Source: Pseudomonas sp. 14P_8.1_Bac3
Lineage (GTDB): Bacteria > Pseudomonadota > Gammaproteobacteria > Pseudomonadales > Pseudomonadaceae
Direction of reading: 5' to 3'
Length of the DNA: 64,000 nucleotides
NCBI RefSeq assembly: GCF_025466085.1
Contig: NZ_JANLOD010000061.1
Location: 49,129-113,128 of the forward strand
Part shown: piece after piece, positions 16,113-24,513 of the stretch
Layout: each line of letters opens with the position of its first letter
How positions within the stretch are numbered: the stretch's first letter is position 1
Notes under the pieces: model-generated
Databases searched by the model: none
What the model saw: the letters and a program-made list of their open reading frames with translations, nothing else
Told to the model about the DNA's origin: nothing
Program-made: the position numbers and the translations under genes

Positions 16113-17108
16113 ATGCAAACACGTCAACTTGGAAAGAACGGTCCACGGGTCAGCGCCATTGGCCTCGGCTGCATGGGCATGACCGATTTCTACACCACCG
16201 GGGTCGACACCCGCGAAGCCATTGCTACCCTGCACCGGGCGCTGGAGCTGGGCATCAATCTGCTCGACACCGCTGACATGTACGGCCCGCACACCAACGA
16301 AGAGCTGATCGGCAAGGCCATCGTCGGCAAGCGCGATCAAGTGTTCCTGGCGAGCAAGTTCGGCATCGTCCGCGACCCGGCGAACCCGACTGCCCGGGGT
16401 GTCAACGGCCGCCCGGACTACATTCGTGCCGCCATCGACGGCACGCTCAAACGCCTGGGCGTCGACACCCTGGACTTGTATTACCAGCACCGTATCGACC
16501 CGCAAGTGGCCATCGAGGAAACGGTTGGGGCCATGGCCGACCTGGTAAAGGCCGGCAAGGTGCGTTACCTGGGATTAAGCGAGGCTTCGGCGGCGACCCT
16601 GGAACGGGCCAACAAGGCGCATCCGATCAGTGCGCTGCAAAGCGAGTATTCGCTGTGGAGTCGCGATCAGGAAGAAAACGGTTGCCTGGCGGCGTGCCAG
16701 CGACTAGGCATCGCTTTCGTGCCTTATAGCCCATTGGGTCGGGGTTTTCTGACCGGCGCGCTGAAAAGCCCGGACGATTTCGCGGCGGATGATTACCGGC
16801 GGTTCAGCCCGCGTTTTCAGGGTGAGAACTTCGCGAAAAATCTGCTGCTGGTACAGCAGGTTCAAGACCTGGCGGCGCAAAAAGGCGTGACGGCCGGTCA
16901 ACTCGCACTGGCGTGGGTGCTGGCCCAAGGTGATTACCTGATCCCGATTCCCGGGACCAAACAGCGTAAATACCTGGAAGAAAACGTGGCGGCGCTGGAG
17001 GTCAAACTGAGCGACGACGAATTGCTCGCACTGGAAGCGATTTTCCCGGCGAATGCCACCGCCGGTTTGCGCTACCCGGAGGAAGTCATGAAGTTGCTCG
17101 ACCGTTGA
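16113..17108 (+). CDS. Aldo/keto reductase (AKR13-like)
   Basis: A 331-residue NADPH-dependent oxidoreductase with the (beta/alpha)8 aldo/keto reductase fold. It reduces aldehydes or ketones to alcohols in the cytoplasm. Visible motifs are the N-terminal RQLGKNGPRVSAIGLGCMGM, the catalytic Asp-Tyr segment LLDTADMYGPHTNEEL, the lysine in FLASKFG, the histidine in YYQHRID, and the cofactor segment PIPGTKQRKYLEENV. The motif set is that of AKR13 proteins. The start at 16113 follows AAAAGGAG; a longer frame to 16035 has none. The divergent LysR gene is its probable regulator. Confidence 0.88.
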   Translation: MQTRQLGKNGPRVSAIGLGCMGMTDFYTTGVDTREAIATLHRALELGINLLDTADMYGPHTNEELIGKAIVGKRDQVFLASKFGIVRDPANPTARGVNGRPDYIRAAIDGTLKRLGVDTLDLYYQHRIDPQVAIEETVGAMADLVKAGKVRYLGLSEASAATLERANKAHPISALQSEYSLWSRDQEENGCLAACQRLGIAFVPYSPLGRGFLTGALKSPDDFAADDYRRFSPRFQGENFAKNLLLVQQVQDLAAQKGVTAGQLALAWVLAQGDYLIPIPGTKQRKYLEENVAALEVKLSDDELLALEAIFPANATAGLRYPEEVMKLLDR

Positions 17109-17119
17109 CAGGCACCTGG

Positions 17120-17141
17120 CCCGTTCGGTCGCCCGAACGGG
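17120..17141. terminator. Hairpin between convergent genes, possible weak terminator
   Basis: A 9-bp stem CCCGTTCGG with CCGAACGGG and a TCGC loop lies just past the reductase stop. There is no T-run on either side, so it may protect the 3' end of the RNA rather than terminate transcription. Confidence 0.4.
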
Positions 17142-17157
17142 TCAGTGCAATTCGATC

Positions 17158-17688
17158 TCACGCCTTGGCGGAGAGGTTCTTGTCTGATGGTGTCGTACCG
17201 TTGCCCTTGCCGTAAGTGGCCAGGTTCTGCAGTACGTAGATCGCCTTCTTGTACTCGGGAATCAAGTAGTTCGCGTACTTGTTACCCTTCAGGTTGTTGT
17301 TCTGGATGGTATCCAGTTGCGTGGCGAAGTACTCAAGTGCGTTAAAGGGCGCATCCGGGTCTTTCGGAATACCGAAGCGATCGAACTTGTCACCGGCATT
17401 GCTCAGGGTCACCGCGGTCACGTCGGTGATCAGACCACGCTCTTTCAGGAAGGCCGTGAGATTGCCCAGCGACGTGGCGGTCACGCTTTCCGGGTTGAAA
17501 CCCTTTATGTTCTTGTGCAGTTGCATCTTGTCCATCTTCGCCGTGTCGAGCGCGTTTGGATTGTTGCCCACCAGGGCCAGCATCTGCTTGACCTTAACGC
17601 TCTGGGCCACCGGCTTCGTGCTGGTGCCCGTGTCTTGAACAAGCAGGCCCGCTTTAGACGTCCAGGCGCCGGTATAACCGATTGTCAT
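17158..17688 (-). CDS. Hypothetical protein (176 aa), no recognised domain
   Basis: I do not recognise this 176-residue protein. It has no signal peptide or membrane segment. It is rich in Lys, Asn, Thr and Ala. The first 35 residues are Thr/Ser-rich; the rest looks helical, with recurrent LxxFxxxR and YFATQLDTIQNN-type segments. The start at 17688 has AAGGA about 10 nt upstream; the frame could begin two codons earlier at TTG. Base composition is a little poorer in GC than its neighbours, as is the 260-bp AT-rich gap upstream. It stands alone. This could be a lineage-specific or transferred gene. Confidence 0.6.
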   Translation of the reverse strand: MTIGYTGAWTSKAGLLVQDTGTSTKPVAQSVKVKQMLALVGNNPNALDTAKMDKMQLHKNIKGFNPESVTATSLGNLTAFLKERGLITDVTAVTLSNAGDKFDRFGIPKDPDAPFNALEYFATQLDTIQNNNLKGNKYANYLIPEYKKAIYVLQNLATYGKGNGTTPSDKNLSAKA

Positions 17689-17955
17689 GAGCAAAGTCCT
17701 TGTAAGACGAGCATGGAAACTCCTTGTTCAAGCAAGTTAGGTGGGCGCGAGTATCGGTTTAGTTACAACACCCCACCAGCTTATATTTGCCGAGCTTACA
17801 ATTTCAATACACTTCGGATACAAAGCACAACCTTGGCCCGCTGAAGCGTGGGCACGACCTGTCGCCGCGTATTACTTCGAAACAATCTACTGCCTCGGCG
17901 TTGGCTAGAATGGTCAGAATGCGTTTTTTGCCCGCCCCTCGAGACGAGATTCCCC

Positions 17956-18402
17956 ATGCGAACCCCACTGAGTCTGATCGCGCTGAGCGCCCTGTTCCTC
18001 TCTTCCCTCGCCCAAGCCGCCGACCTGATCCCGATTGAAGTCCACCGCGACGCCAATTGCGGCTGCTGCAAAAAATGGATCAGCCACCTGGAGGCCAACG
18101 GTTTCGAGGTCGAGGATCATGTCGAAGCCAACATGAGCGACTTCAAGCGACAGCATGGCGTGCCGCCCCGCCTGGCCTCCTGCCACACCGGTTTGATCAA
18201 CGGAAAATTCGTCGAAGGCCATGTCCCGGCCGATCAGGTGCTGGCCTTGAGCAAGCGCGACGACCTGTTGGGTGTGGCCGCCCCCGGCATGCCGATGGGT
18301 TCGCCGGGCATGGAAATGGACGGCATGAGTGATGCCTATCAAGTGATCGGCCTGAAAAAGGACGGCAATGACGTGGTGGTGGCGGACTACGCTGCCCATT
18401 GA
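17956..18402 (+). CDS. DUF411 metal-binding protein, periplasmic
   Basis: A 148-residue protein with a signal peptide (residues 1-21, cut after SSLAQA). The mature part starts with the DUF411 signature HRDANCGCCKKWISHL, in which a CxCC cluster can bind a soft metal, and later CHTGLINGKFVEGHVP, with a further Cys-His pair. DUF411 proteins are often encoded near copper-resistance genes and are thought to bind copper or similar metals; here no copper gene is near. A Met-rich stretch (GMPMGSPGMEMDGM) also suits copper. The start at 17956 is chosen because it begins the signal peptide. The stop overlaps the next gene (TGATG). Confidence 0.85.
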   Translation: MRTPLSLIALSALFLSSLAQAADLIPIEVHRDANCGCCKKWISHLEANGFEVEDHVEANMSDFKRQHGVPPRLASCHTGLINGKFVEGHVPADQVLALSKRDDLLGVAAPGMPMGSPGMEMDGMSDAYQVIGLKKDGNDVVVADYAAH

Positions 18403-18836
18403 TGTCGGGTGCGTACGTCGGGTTGTTCTCCGCCGCATTCGGTGCGGCAACCCTGCTGCCGTTGCAGTCAGAAGCGCTGCTGGTGGGGTTGCTGCTCAGC
18501 GAACAGTACTGGCTCTGGTCGCTGCTGGCGGTCGCGACCCTGGGCAACGTCCTTGGCTCCTTGGTGAACTGGTGGCTGGGCCGAGGCATCGAGCGCTTTC
18601 GTGGTCGACGCTGGTTTCCGGTCAGCCCGAAGCATCTGGAAAAAGCCCGGGGGCATTATCAGCGCTATGGTCATTGGTCACTGTTGCTGAGTTGGGTGCC
18701 CGTCATCGGTGATCCGCTAACCCTGGTGGCCGGGGTGATGCGCGAGCCGGTTGGTCGCTTCCTGCTGATCGTGACCCTGGCCAAAGGCGCCCGCTATGGC
18801 GTGCTGGCCATGGCGACCTCGGGCTGGATGGGTTGA
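18402..18836 (+). CDS. YqaA-family (DedA-like) membrane protein
   Basis: A 144-residue inner-membrane protein of the YqaA family, related to the DedA/SNARE-associated superfamily. It shows hydrophobic segments at about residues 4-24, 34-54, 96-115 and 122-140, and the family landmarks NVLGSLVNWWLGR and WVPVIGDPLTLVAGVMR, including the re-entrant-loop proline-glycine region. DedA relatives move lipids between membrane leaflets; for YqaA proteins the role is not known. Its ATG overlaps the DUF411 stop by one base, so the two form an operon. Confidence 0.85.
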   Translation: MSGAYVGLFSAAFGAATLLPLQSEALLVGLLLSEQYWLWSLLAVATLGNVLGSLVNWWLGRGIERFRGRRWFPVSPKHLEKARGHYQRYGHWSLLLSWVPVIGDPLTLVAGVMREPVGRFLLIVTLAKGARYGVLAMATSGWMG

Positions 18837-18921
18837 ACGATCATTCGCGGCGATTGCCTGTGTTTAATGTCGCCCTAATCATGCCGATCCAGCATCGGCC
18901 GATTTCCTGTGGAGTTTGCCC

Positions 18922-19944
18922 ATGTCCCTCCCCCGCTCCCGCTGGCTGGCCAGCCTGCTGCTGATCGCCGCCCTGCCTGTCATCGCCGCCGAAGGTCCGG
19001 AATACGGGCCGGAGCTGCAAGGTTTCGCGTACCCGTACACGGTCAAGCATTTCGCTTTCCAGTCCCAGGGCAAATCCTTGCAAATGGGTTACATGGACGT
19101 CGCCGCCCATGGCAAGGCCAACGGACGCAGCATTGTGCTCATGCACGGCAAGAATTTCTGCGGCGCTACCTGGGACAGCTCGATCAAGGCCCTGAGCGAC
19201 GCCGGCTACCGGGTCATCGCCCCGGACCAGATCGGCTTCTGCACCTCCAGCAAACCTGACAACTATCAGTACAGCTTCCAGCAACTGGCCACCAACACCC
19301 AGCAATTGCTCAAGGCGCTTGGCATCCAGAAGGCCAGCGTGCTCGGACATTCCACCGGCGGCATGCTCGCCACCCGTTACGCGTTGCAATACCCCGATCA
19401 GGTCGAGCAACTGGCGCTGGTCAACCCGATCGGCCTGGAAGACTGGAAAGCCCTCGGCGTGCCCTATCGGACCGTGGATCAATGGTACGAGCGCGAGTTG
19501 AAACTGACGGCCGACGGCATCCGCAGCTATGAGCGCAACACCTATTATGGTGGTCGCTGGAAACCCGAATTCGATCGCTGGGTGGACATGCTCGCCGGCC
19601 TGAACAAAGGGCCGGGACACACGCAAGTGGCGTGGAACTCGGCGCTGATCTACGACATGATCTTCACCCAGCCGGTGTACTACGAGTTCAAGGACCTGAA
19701 GATGCCGACCCTGTTGATGATCGGCACCTCCGACACCACAGCCATCGGCAGCGACATTGCGACGCCGGAGGTCAAGGCCAGACTCGGGCACTACGATGTC
19801 CTGGGCAAGCAAGTGGCACAGTTGATCCCGCGGTCGACGCTGGTCGAATTCCCCGGCATGGGCCATGCGCCACAAATGGAAGAACCGCAACAATTCCACC
19901 AGGCCCTGCTCGCCTGGCTGAACAAAACCAACCCCGTTCGTTGA
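18922..19944 (+). CDS. Exported alpha/beta hydrolase
   Basis: A 340-residue alpha/beta-fold hydrolase with an N-terminal signal peptide (about residues 1-23), so it should act in the periplasm. The nucleophile is S144 in GHSTGG, the acid is probably the Asp in IGTSDTTAIG, and the base is the His in PGMGHAPQM. The oxyanion segment is MHGKNFCGATW. The start at 18922 follows GGAG at 18911-18914. The substrate is not evident; ester or lactone hydrolysis is likely. It is 13 bp upstream of a D-2-hydroxyacid dehydrogenase gene, and the pair probably forms an operon. Confidence 0.85.
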   Translation: MSLPRSRWLASLLLIAALPVIAAEGPEYGPELQGFAYPYTVKHFAFQSQGKSLQMGYMDVAAHGKANGRSIVLMHGKNFCGATWDSSIKALSDAGYRVIAPDQIGFCTSSKPDNYQYSFQQLATNTQQLLKALGIQKASVLGHSTGGMLATRYALQYPDQVEQLALVNPIGLEDWKALGVPYRTVDQWYERELKLTADGIRSYERNTYYGGRWKPEFDRWVDMLAGLNKGPGHTQVAWNSALIYDMIFTQPVYYEFKDLKMPTLLMIGTSDTTAIGSDIATPEVKARLGHYDVLGKQVAQLIPRSTLVEFPGMGHAPQMEEPQQFHQALLAWLNKTNPVR

Positions 19945-19957
19945 TGAGGTAAGGCTG

Positions 19958-20911
19958 ATGGCTGTGCAAATTGCGGTGATCGATGACTGGCAGAATGTCG
20001 CGCGGGACGTGGTGGACTGGTCGGCGCTGGATGCCATTGGCCAGGTGAGTTTTATCCATGACTACCCTGCCGACAACGACACGCTGGCGGCGCGCCTGGG
20101 TGACTTCGAAGTGATCTGTGTGATGCGCGAACGCACCCGCTTCGATGAAGACCTGCTGCGGCGGCTGCCGAAACTCAAGCTGCTGGTCACCGGCAGCATG
20201 CGCAACGCCGCGCTGGACTTGAAAGCGGCAGCGGCGCTGGGCATCCAGGTCAGCGGCACCGACAGCTACAAACACGCCGCGCCAGAGCTGACGTGGGCGC
20301 TGATCATGGCCGCGACCCGCAACCTGGTCGAGGAAGCCAACGCCCTGCGCGCCGGAAAATGGCAGCAAACGTTGGGGGGTGACCTGCACGGCAAGACCCT
20401 GGCGATTCTCGGATTGGGCAGCATTGGTCAGCGGGTTGCGCAGTTCGGTCAGGTGTTCGGCATGCGCGTGATTGCCTGGAGCGAAAACCTCACCGCCGAA
20501 CGGGCCGCCGCGGCCGGCGTGACCTACGTCAGCAAACAGGAACTGTTCGAACAGGCCGACGTGTTGTCGGTGCATCTGGTGCTCAGCGACCGCAGTCGTG
20601 GGCTGGTCGACGCCCAGGCGCTGGACTGGATGAAGCCGACGGCGCTGCTGGTCAACACCGCACGCGGGCCGATTGTCGATGAAGCGGCGCTGATCAAGGC
20701 CCTGCAGAAACGACGCCTGGCCGGTGCAGCTCTGGATGTGTTCGATCAGGAACCCCTACCGCCGCACCACCCGTTCCGTACGCTGGAGAATGTGCTGGCG
20801 ACACCGCATGTCGGGTATGTCAGCCAGCAGAATTATCACCAGTTCTTCTCGCAGATGATCGAGGATATTCAAGCCTGGTCGGCTGGAAAGCCGATCCGGT
20901 TACTGGGCTGA
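19958..20911 (+). CDS. D-2-hydroxyacid dehydrogenase family protein
   Basis: A 317-residue NAD(P)-dependent dehydrogenase. The Rossmann motif is LAILGLGSIGQRVAQFG; the catalytic residues are the Arg in VNTARGPIVDEAAL, the Glu in FDQEPLP and the His in TPHVGYV. Such enzymes reduce 2-keto acids to D-2-hydroxy acids or do the reverse. The particular substrate cannot be read; the phosphoglycerate dehydrogenase-like body lacks an ACT domain. GAGGTAAGG precedes the ATG. It follows the hydrolase gene by 13 bp. Confidence 0.87.
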   Translation: MAVQIAVIDDWQNVARDVVDWSALDAIGQVSFIHDYPADNDTLAARLGDFEVICVMRERTRFDEDLLRRLPKLKLLVTGSMRNAALDLKAAAALGIQVSGTDSYKHAAPELTWALIMAATRNLVEEANALRAGKWQQTLGGDLHGKTLAILGLGSIGQRVAQFGQVFGMRVIAWSENLTAERAAAAGVTYVSKQELFEQADVLSVHLVLSDRSRGLVDAQALDWMKPTALLVNTARGPIVDEAALIKALQKRRLAGAALDVFDQEPLPPHHPFRTLENVLATPHVGYVSQQNYHQFFSQMIEDIQAWSAGKPIRLLG

Positions 20912-20922
20912 TGCGCAAATCC

Positions 20923-21012
20923 TGTGGGGGCCGGCGTGCTGGCGCGGTGGTCTGACCGTCGGATATCCAGGGTGACTGATAATCCGCTATCGCGAGCACG
21001 CTTGCTCCTACA
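20923..21012. repeat. Degenerate REPIN
   Basis: Arms CTGTGGGGGCCGGCGTGCTGG and CGCGAGCACGCTTGCTCCTACA can pair imperfectly. It separates two convergent genes and appears to be a decayed copy of the REPINs elsewhere in the window. Confidence 0.55.
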
Positions 21013-21027
21013 AAGGTTGGCGTTGGG

Positions 21028-21801
21028 CTAACTGATTTTTACTGCCACGAATGCCGCGGTCACATACGGCACCGTCACCACATCCTTGCCCCGCAATTCA
21101 GGCTCGGCTGCAATCAAAGCGCGCATTTGTTCATCCACCTTCTCACGCTCCGCCGCCGGCAATGCCGAAACAAAACTGGTAGAGCGCACGCGATTGAAAA
21201 TCACGTCCTCCGCCGAGCCGGTGTGCCCATGGCTGAACTGCTGTTCTTGCAGCGGCCCGAACGCCGCGTGCGGAAACGCCTGACGCCAGGCTCCGGTGTA
21301 GAAACGCGGCGTATCGCCCTCCAGTGCATTGACGATCGCGTCCAGCTTGGGCACCCAGCCCACCCGGGTATCGCGCAGGTTCCACACCAGCCCCAGCTTG
21401 CCGCCGGGCTTGAGCACCCGGGCGATTTCGCTCAGGGCATCGCCGCTGGCGAACCAGTGGAAGGCCTGGGCGCAGACCACCACATCCACCGACGCATCCG
21501 GCAACGGCAGGTCCATGGCGGTGCCGCTGACGGCGAGCACATCGGGAAAGGCTTCGGCTAACTTTTCCAGCATCTGCGGCACCGGCTCCACAGCAATCAC
21601 CTGTGCCCCGGTCGCCACCAGCCGGGCGGTGAACTTGCCGGTTCCAGCGCCCAGATCGACCACGGACTTATCCGCATTCAACCCCAGCATGTGCGCCAGC
21701 CAATCAGCCACTTGCGGCGGATAATCCGGACGACCGCGAACGTAAGTATCGGCAGCGGTTCTGTAACCGGCGGCCGCAGAATGATGAACGTGGTCTTTCA
21801 T
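21028..21801 (-). CDS. Class I SAM-dependent methyltransferase
   Basis: A 257-residue methyltransferase of the UbiE/type-11 kind. SAM-binding motif I is VVDLGAGTGKFTARL, followed by the acidic end of strand beta-2 in VIAVEPVPQM and motif IV VVVCAQAFHWF. Residues about 45-140 form the methyltransferase core. The N-terminal segment AAGYRTAADTYVRGRPDYP is typical for the small-molecule methyltransferases of this group. GGAG lies upstream of the ATG. The substrate is unknown. It is transcribed away from cytochrome b561 and seems to be a single gene. Confidence 0.87.
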   Translation of the reverse strand: MKDHVHHSAAAGYRTAADTYVRGRPDYPPQVADWLAHMLGLNADKSVVDLGAGTGKFTARLVATGAQVIAVEPVPQMLEKLAEAFPDVLAVSGTAMDLPLPDASVDVVVCAQAFHWFASGDALSEIARVLKPGGKLGLVWNLRDTRVGWVPKLDAIVNALEGDTPRFYTGAWRQAFPHAAFGPLQEQQFSHGHTGSAEDVIFNRVRSTSFVSALPAAEREKVDEQMRALIAAEPELRGKDVVTVPYVTAAFVAVKIS

Positions 21802-21938
21802 GACAACTCTCCAGATCGACGGCGAACGCTGTCGAGCATAGCGTCTGGGCCGGTCCTTTCCTTGAAAAGAATTGCAGAAAGAAATGAATAAATGTTTACC
21901 CCGAGGTGTTCACTTGGCAGAGCCCATGAGGATTGCCC

Positions 21939-22499
21939 ATGAACAACTTGAACCCGGATTCACCGATACGTTACGACCGCCTGACCATGACCCTGCACTG
22001 GCTGACTGCCGTGCTGGTCATCGGCCTGTTCGCCAGCGCTCAAACCTGGGAGCAACTGGCCAAAGGCACGCCACTGCGCAAGGAGTTGCAGGCGCTGCAT
22101 ATCTCCTGCGGTATCCTGCTCGCGGTGATTGTCATCGCCCGGTTGCTCTGGCGCCTGTCCCAAGGCAAGCGCTTGCCAGCCGCCAACAAGGGGGCGATGA
22201 ACATCCTGGCGAAGACCGCGCATGGGGCGCTTTATGCCTTGCTGCTGAGCCAGATCGTACTGGGTTTCCTGTTCCGCTGGGCCCAGGCAGAACCGTTCAG
22301 CTTTTTCGGCCTGTTCGATGTCCCAACCTTGGTCACCTTCGACAAAAGCATGAAATCGGTGTTCGGCGGCCTGCATGAGCAAGTGGCGTGGGTCATCATT
22401 ATCCTGGCCAGTCTGCACGCGGTCATGGCGCTGGTTCACCATTACGGTTTGCGCGATAACACCTTGCGCCGCATGTTGCCGGGACGTGGTTCGAACTGA
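21939..22499 (+). CDS. Cytochrome b561
   Basis: A 186-residue inner-membrane dihaem cytochrome b of the bacterial b561 family (CybB-like). Four membrane segments are visible (about 15-35, 45-68, 88-108 and 144-166), with paired histidines in TMTLHWLTAV, LQALHISCGI, AKTAHGALYALL and ILASLHAVMALVHHY. CybB-type proteins oxidise quinol and can pass electrons to superoxide or a partner. The start at 21939 gives the usual short N-terminus (RYDRLTMTLHW). It is the first gene of a cluster with a TPR protein, a sigma factor and an anti-sigma factor. Confidence 0.88.
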   Translation: MNNLNPDSPIRYDRLTMTLHWLTAVLVIGLFASAQTWEQLAKGTPLRKELQALHISCGILLAVIVIARLLWRLSQGKRLPAANKGAMNILAKTAHGALYALLLSQIVLGFLFRWAQAEPFSFFGLFDVPTLVTFDKSMKSVFGGLHEQVAWVIIILASLHAVMALVHHYGLRDNTLRRMLPGRGSN

Positions 22500-22522
22500 A
22501 AATAATCCTGTGGAGCCCTACC

Positions 22523-23053
22523 ATGAATAACCGTCTTGCTGTGTTTACCGCCCCGCTGCTGCTCGCCGTTGCGTTGTCCGGCTCCCTGGCCCTGGCCAAC
22601 GGCGAAGACAACGCACCGGCCAAACCCAATTGCCCCAAGGGCCAGGTCTGGGACAGCAAATCGCAGAAATGCGTGCTGCAGACCAGTCGCCTCGTGCCCG
22701 ACGCCGACCGCACCGATTACGCCTACCGCCTGGCCAAGGACGGGCGTTATGAAGAAGCCTTGGCGTTGCTCGACACACTTGAAAACCCAAACACTGCCAA
22801 GGCGCTTAACTATCGCGGCTATGCCACGCGTAAACTGGGGCGCACCGACGAAGGCATCGGCTATTACCTGCAATCGGTCAAACTCGATCCGCAGTATGCG
22901 CAAGTCCGCGAATACCTCGGCGAGGCGTATGTAATCAAGGGTCGTCTGGACCTCGCGCAAGAACAGCTGCAGCAGATCAAGTCGATTTGCGGCAACACCT
23001 GCGAGGAGTACCAGGACCTGGCCGAAGCCATCAACGGCTCATCGAAAACCTGA
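22523..23053 (+). CDS. Exported TPR-repeat protein
   Basis: A 176-residue periplasmic protein. Residues 1-25 form a signal peptide ending near ALANGE; a short motif CPKGQVWDSKSQKCV with two cysteines follows, and residues about 65-165 make two to three TPR-like helical hairpins (YAYRLAKDGRYEEALALLD, ALNYRGYATRKLGRTDEGI). TPR proteins mediate protein-protein contacts. The gene follows cytochrome b561 by 23 bp and is followed at once by the sigma gene, whose ribosome-binding site is 6 bp past the stop. A role as a sensor partner of the sigma/anti-sigma pair is plausible but unproven. Confidence 0.8.
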   Translation: MNNRLAVFTAPLLLAVALSGSLALANGEDNAPAKPNCPKGQVWDSKSQKCVLQTSRLVPDADRTDYAYRLAKDGRYEEALALLDTLENPNTAKALNYRGYATRKLGRTDEGIGYYLQSVKLDPQYAQVREYLGEAYVIKGRLDLAQEQLQQIKSICGNTCEEYQDLAEAINGSSKT

Positions 23054-23069
23054 CGGGACGGAGGTCGCC

Positions 23070-23597
23070 ATCGCCAGCGATCAGGCAATACGGGCAGAGC
23101 TGGGCCAGCACCTGGCGCGTTTATGGCGCTATGGCCTGCTGCTGTCCCGGCAACGGCATGTCGCCGAAGACCTGGTGCAAGCCACCTGCGTGCGGGCGCT
23201 GGAACGCGCCGGGCAATTTGACCCCGGCACTCGCATGGACCGCTGGCTGCTGAGCATCCTGCATTCGATCTGGCTCAATGAAGTGCGCTCGCGCCGGGTG
23301 CGTCAGGGCCAGGGGTTGGTGGAGGCCGACAGCGCTCTGTCGTTCGACGGCGAATACGTGGCGCAAACCCACGTCCTGGCAACCCAGGTGATCCGGCGCG
23401 TCGATGCGCTGCCCGAAGCCCAGCGCGAAACGGTATTCCTGGCCTACGTCGAAGGCTTGTCCTATCGCGAAGTCGCCGAGGTGCTGGACGTGCCCATCGG
23501 TACGGTGATGAGCCGCCTGGCGGCCGCGCGGGCCAAACTGGCCGAATACCCACCCATGCACGCGGTGCCCAACCCTTCCACCGGAGAACGTCGATGA
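23070..23597 (+). CDS. ECF-type RNA polymerase sigma factor, predicted ATC start
   Basis: A 175-residue ECF sigma factor. Region 2 spans residues about 10-75 (ARLWRYGLLLSRQRHVAEDLVQATC, DRWLLSILHSIWLNE) and region 4 about 105-160 (LPEAQRETVFLAYVEGLSYREVAEVLDVPIGTVMSRLAAAR). Region 2 needs the residues before GTG 23175, so that GTG cannot be the true start. Upstream in this frame there is no ATG, GTG or TTG. The best start is ATC at 23070, with a perfect GGAGG (23060-23064) five nt before it and the homologous N-terminus following directly. The stop overlaps the anti-sigma ATG (ATGA). Rare AUU/AUC starts elsewhere keep expression low, which would suit a sigma factor. Confidence 0.8.
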   Translation: MASDQAIRAELGQHLARLWRYGLLLSRQRHVAEDLVQATCVRALERAGQFDPGTRMDRWLLSILHSIWLNEVRSRRVRQGQGLVEADSALSFDGEYVAQTHVLATQVIRRVDALPEAQRETVFLAYVEGLSYREVAEVLDVPIGTVMSRLAAARAKLAEYPPMHAVPNPSTGERR

Positions 23598-24361
23598 ACG
23601 ATCACGCAAAACCATCTGACGAGCAACTGGTGGCGTACCTCGACGACCAACTCGACACCGACCAGCGCAGCCGTATCGACGCAGCCATTGCCGAAGATTC
23701 GACCCTCAACCTGCGCTTGCAATGGCTGGCCCGCAGCAGCCTGCCATTTCGCGAGGCCTACGATGACCTGGCACGTCAGGCACCGGTAGACCGTTTGCAA
23801 GCCATGCTCGATACCTTGCCTTCGCCGGCCCGGCCAGCCATGAGTCGACGCTGGTTTCTCACGGCGGCAGCCGGTCTGGTGGTCAGCGGCGTACTGGCGG
23901 ACCGCTTGTTCCTCGGCTGGCAGGCGAGCCAGGTCAAGCACAACTGGCGTGGGCTGGTCGCGGACTATATGTCGCTGTACGTACCGCAAACCCTGGAACA
24001 CCTGCCCAACGACGAAGCCGTCCAGCGCGCGCAATTACGCACCATCGACGCGCGCCTGGGGTTGAGCCTTTCACCCGGTCAACTGGTCCTGCCGCGCGTT
24101 GAGCTCAAGCGCGCGCAGATTCTCGAATACGACGGCGTGCCCATCGCGCAGATTACCTACCTGGACCCGGCGCATGGGGCCATGGCGTTATGCGTCACGC
24201 GCTCCAACAATGGCAGCCGGCATTTCGCCCATGAGCGCCGGCATGAGATGAACGTGGTGTATTGGTCGGACATGGAACACGCCTGGATGCTGATCGGACA
24301 TAACCCGGCGACGGAGCTGGAGGACATGGCGCAACTGCTGAAGCGCCGGCTCAACGCGTAA
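23594..24361 (+). CDS. Anti-sigma factor, transmembrane
   Basis: A 255-residue inner-membrane protein. The first 80 residues resemble the zinc-finger-less anti-sigma domain found in RsiW/RskA relatives (DEQLVAYLDDQLDTDQRSRID). One membrane segment covers about residues 86-105. The remaining 150 residues are periplasmic. Just before the membrane segment is SRRWFLTAAAG, which matches the Tat twin-arginine consensus, so membrane insertion may use Tat. The ATG overlaps the sigma stop by four bases. The periplasmic domain ends in an HGAMALCVTRSN and HERRHEMNVVYWSD region with several histidines and one cysteine, suggesting metal or redox sensing; this last point is inference. Confidence 0.82.
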   Translation: MNDHAKPSDEQLVAYLDDQLDTDQRSRIDAAIAEDSTLNLRLQWLARSSLPFREAYDDLARQAPVDRLQAMLDTLPSPARPAMSRRWFLTAAAGLVVSGVLADRLFLGWQASQVKHNWRGLVADYMSLYVPQTLEHLPNDEAVQRAQLRTIDARLGLSLSPGQLVLPRVELKRAQILEYDGVPIAQITYLDPAHGAMALCVTRSNNGSRHFAHERRHEMNVVYWSDMEHAWMLIGHNPATELEDMAQLLKRRLNA

Positions 24362-24371
24362 GTACTGACGA

Positions 24372-24470
24372 CGCCATCGCTGGCAGGCCAGCTCCCACCG
24401 GGTTTGGCGGCGTGCCCGGATGCGCTGTTGCAAACCCGACCCTGCAGGAGCCAGCTTGCTGGCGTTGAGG
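24372..24470. repeat. Degenerate REPIN (CCAGCTTGCTGGC type)
   Basis: Arms GCCATCGCTGGCAGGCCAGC and CAGGAGCCAGCTTGCTGGCG flank an unrelated centre. It lies between the anti-sigma gene and the convergent small gene, and no T-run is seen. Confidence 0.6.
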
Positions 24471-24513
24471 CCATCAGACATTGCGGCAAACTCGAGGATT
24501 GCCATACAAACCA

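Noticed and set aside
17120..17141. Strong intrinsic terminator after the aldo/keto reductase
   Set aside because: The stem is good but lacks a T-run, so it is listed only as a possible weak terminator.
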